From: an uncultured Pirellulaceae bacterium
GTDB lineage: Bacteria; Planctomycetota; Planctomycetia; Pirellulales; Pirellulaceae
Length of the DNA: 7,158 nt
NCBI GenBank assembly: GCA_947258905.1
Contig: CAMYKF010000183.1
Span: forward strand, 1-7,158
Direction of reading: 5' to 3'
In this document: piece after piece, positions 6,542 to 7,158 of the stretch
Position numbering within the stretch: the stretch's first letter is position 1
How the letters are laid out: every line of letters starts with the position of its first letter
Program-made: the position numbers and the translations under genes
The notes under the pieces: model-generated
Database searches by the model: none
What the model was told of the DNA's origin: nothing
Seen by the model: the letters and a program-made list of their open reading frames with translations, nothing else

Positions 6542-7158
6542 TCAGCCAACCTGGCGGGGTTCGTAGATATTGTCCACGTGCCGCCGCGCGCTGGCCTTTT
6601 GCAGGGCCGACTGGATCATCACCCACTCGCCAATATTCTCAAGGGTAACGATGCCCACCAGTTGCCCGTCCCGGACGACCGGCATCATGGGACATGCTGC
6701 TTCCTGCATCTTTATCAGCACATCGTCCAGCATTTCCCGTTCGTCCACGACTCCACACGTGTCGCGCATCACGTCGGTCACGTTGCCGTCATGGCGTCCC
6801 TGGGCCAGTGCCCTGATCAGATCGCTCCGGGTCAGTACGCCCACCGGTGCATCGCGATCGACGACCGGGAAATCCTGTTGCTCGCCGCGGAGCAACTCCT
6901 CAACGATTTCGGACAATGGAGTATCCGCTGCGACGGCTCGAAAACGCGTCACCATGGTTTCCCGCACCGGCAGTCCCTGGGTGAGCGAACGCATTTGCAC
7001 CATCTGCGATTCCTGCTGGGCGCCGAGGAAGACGAACAGGGCAATAAAGATCAACAGCGGATTGTACAGCAGTCCCAACAGCCCAAAGACAATCGCGATC
7101 GCCTGTCCGATCGTAGCCGCGGTCTGCGTGGCCAATGAATAGTCCATGGTCAGTGCCA
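6542..7158 (-). CDS. M50 site-2 protease with two CBS domains, C-terminal part (5' cut by window)
   Basis: The frame is open to the window edge. The visible 205 or so residues start with ...ALTMDYSLATQTAATIGQ, a hydrophobic helix (AIAIVFGLLGLLYNPLLIFIALFVFLGAQQE), and then two CBS domains: about 58-115 of the visible ATG-7147 numbering (MVTRFRAVAADTPLSEIV... FPVVDRDAPVGVLTRSDLIRAL) and 124-180 (VTDVMRDTCGVVDEREMLDDV... MPVVRDGQLVGIVTLENIGEWV). This matches the C-terminal half of CBS-containing M50 intramembrane metalloproteases, where an R-x-DY-x-x-AT-x-x-A-x-x-IGQ helix precedes an NP-x-L membrane segment. The catalytic HExxH and most membrane segments should lie beyond 7158. ATG 7147 is internal, not the start. 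CBS domains probably bind adenine nucleotides and regulate proteolysis; the substrate is unknown. Confidence 0.85.
   Translation of the reverse strand, partial: ALTMDYSLATQTAATIGQAIAIVFGLLGLLYNPLLIFIALFVFLGAQQESQMVQMRSLTQGLPVRETMVTRFRAVAADTPLSEIVEELLRGEQQDFPVVDRDAPVGVLTRSDLIRALAQGRHDGNVTDVMRDTCGVVDEREMLDDVLIKMQEAACPMMPVVRDGQLVGIVTLENIGEWVMIQSALQKASARRHVDNIYEPRQVG

Noticed and set aside
6263..7138. 291-residue plus-strand ORF
   Set aside because: Antisense to the M50/CBS gene, whose minus-strand frame shows clear CBS motifs.

Overview
The window is about 57% GC by eye, gene-sparse, and carries genes in both orientations. It looks like a chromosomal segment of a planctomycete, probably Pirellulaceae-like. 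This is an inference from protein style: secreted proteins with EF-hands and acidic tails, secreted sialidase-like proteins, an MgtE with a 'SGCSGNQAVAVSMREL' core, a CBS-tailed M50 protease, long intergenic gaps and weak Shine-Dalgarno sites. No rRNA or marker gene confirms it.

Layout. (1) 7-1453 (+): a secreted thioredoxin-fold protein resembling iodothyronine deiodinase. It has an in-frame TGA at 271-273 in the active-site motif GCLT-U-PPF, so residue 89 should be selenocysteine (a CxxU centre). A hairpin with apical loop GGTCT follows at once, as in a bacterial SECIS element. The frame then meets TTT-TGA at 655-660. The next frame (+1) continues without a break into a DsbD-alpha-like domain, two EF-hands and an Asp/Glu tail. 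One polypeptide of about 481 residues would therefore need two recoding events, or one Sec plus a repaired T-homopolymer error. (2) 1620-1708 (+): tRNA-Ser(GCU) with a candidate promoter and a strong terminator. (3) 1772-2499 (-): a cupin gene and a DUF3565-type gene separated by a 190-bp minisatellite of 18-bp units that is open in all six frames. (4) 2683-3345 (-): a secreted Tyr/Gly-rich protein of unknown role, with a clear SD and a rho-independent terminator. (5) 3346-3852: a long divergent intergenic region. (6) 3853-5235 (+): MgtE magnesium transporter. (7) 5265-5334: a two-hairpin palindromic element, probably a dispersed repeat. (8) 5386-6366 (+): a secreted sialidase/BNR-propeller-like protein. 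(9) 6542-7158 (-): the C-terminal part of an M50 site-2 protease with two CBS domains, cut by the window edge.

Functional links are weak; most genes are single units. The cupin/DUF3565 pair may be one operon (cupin stop overlaps an ATG as TGATG). The strongest signal is the selenoprotein locus: an extracytoplasmic deiodinase-like selenoenzyme joined to a second thiol-redox-like domain and Ca2+-binding motifs.
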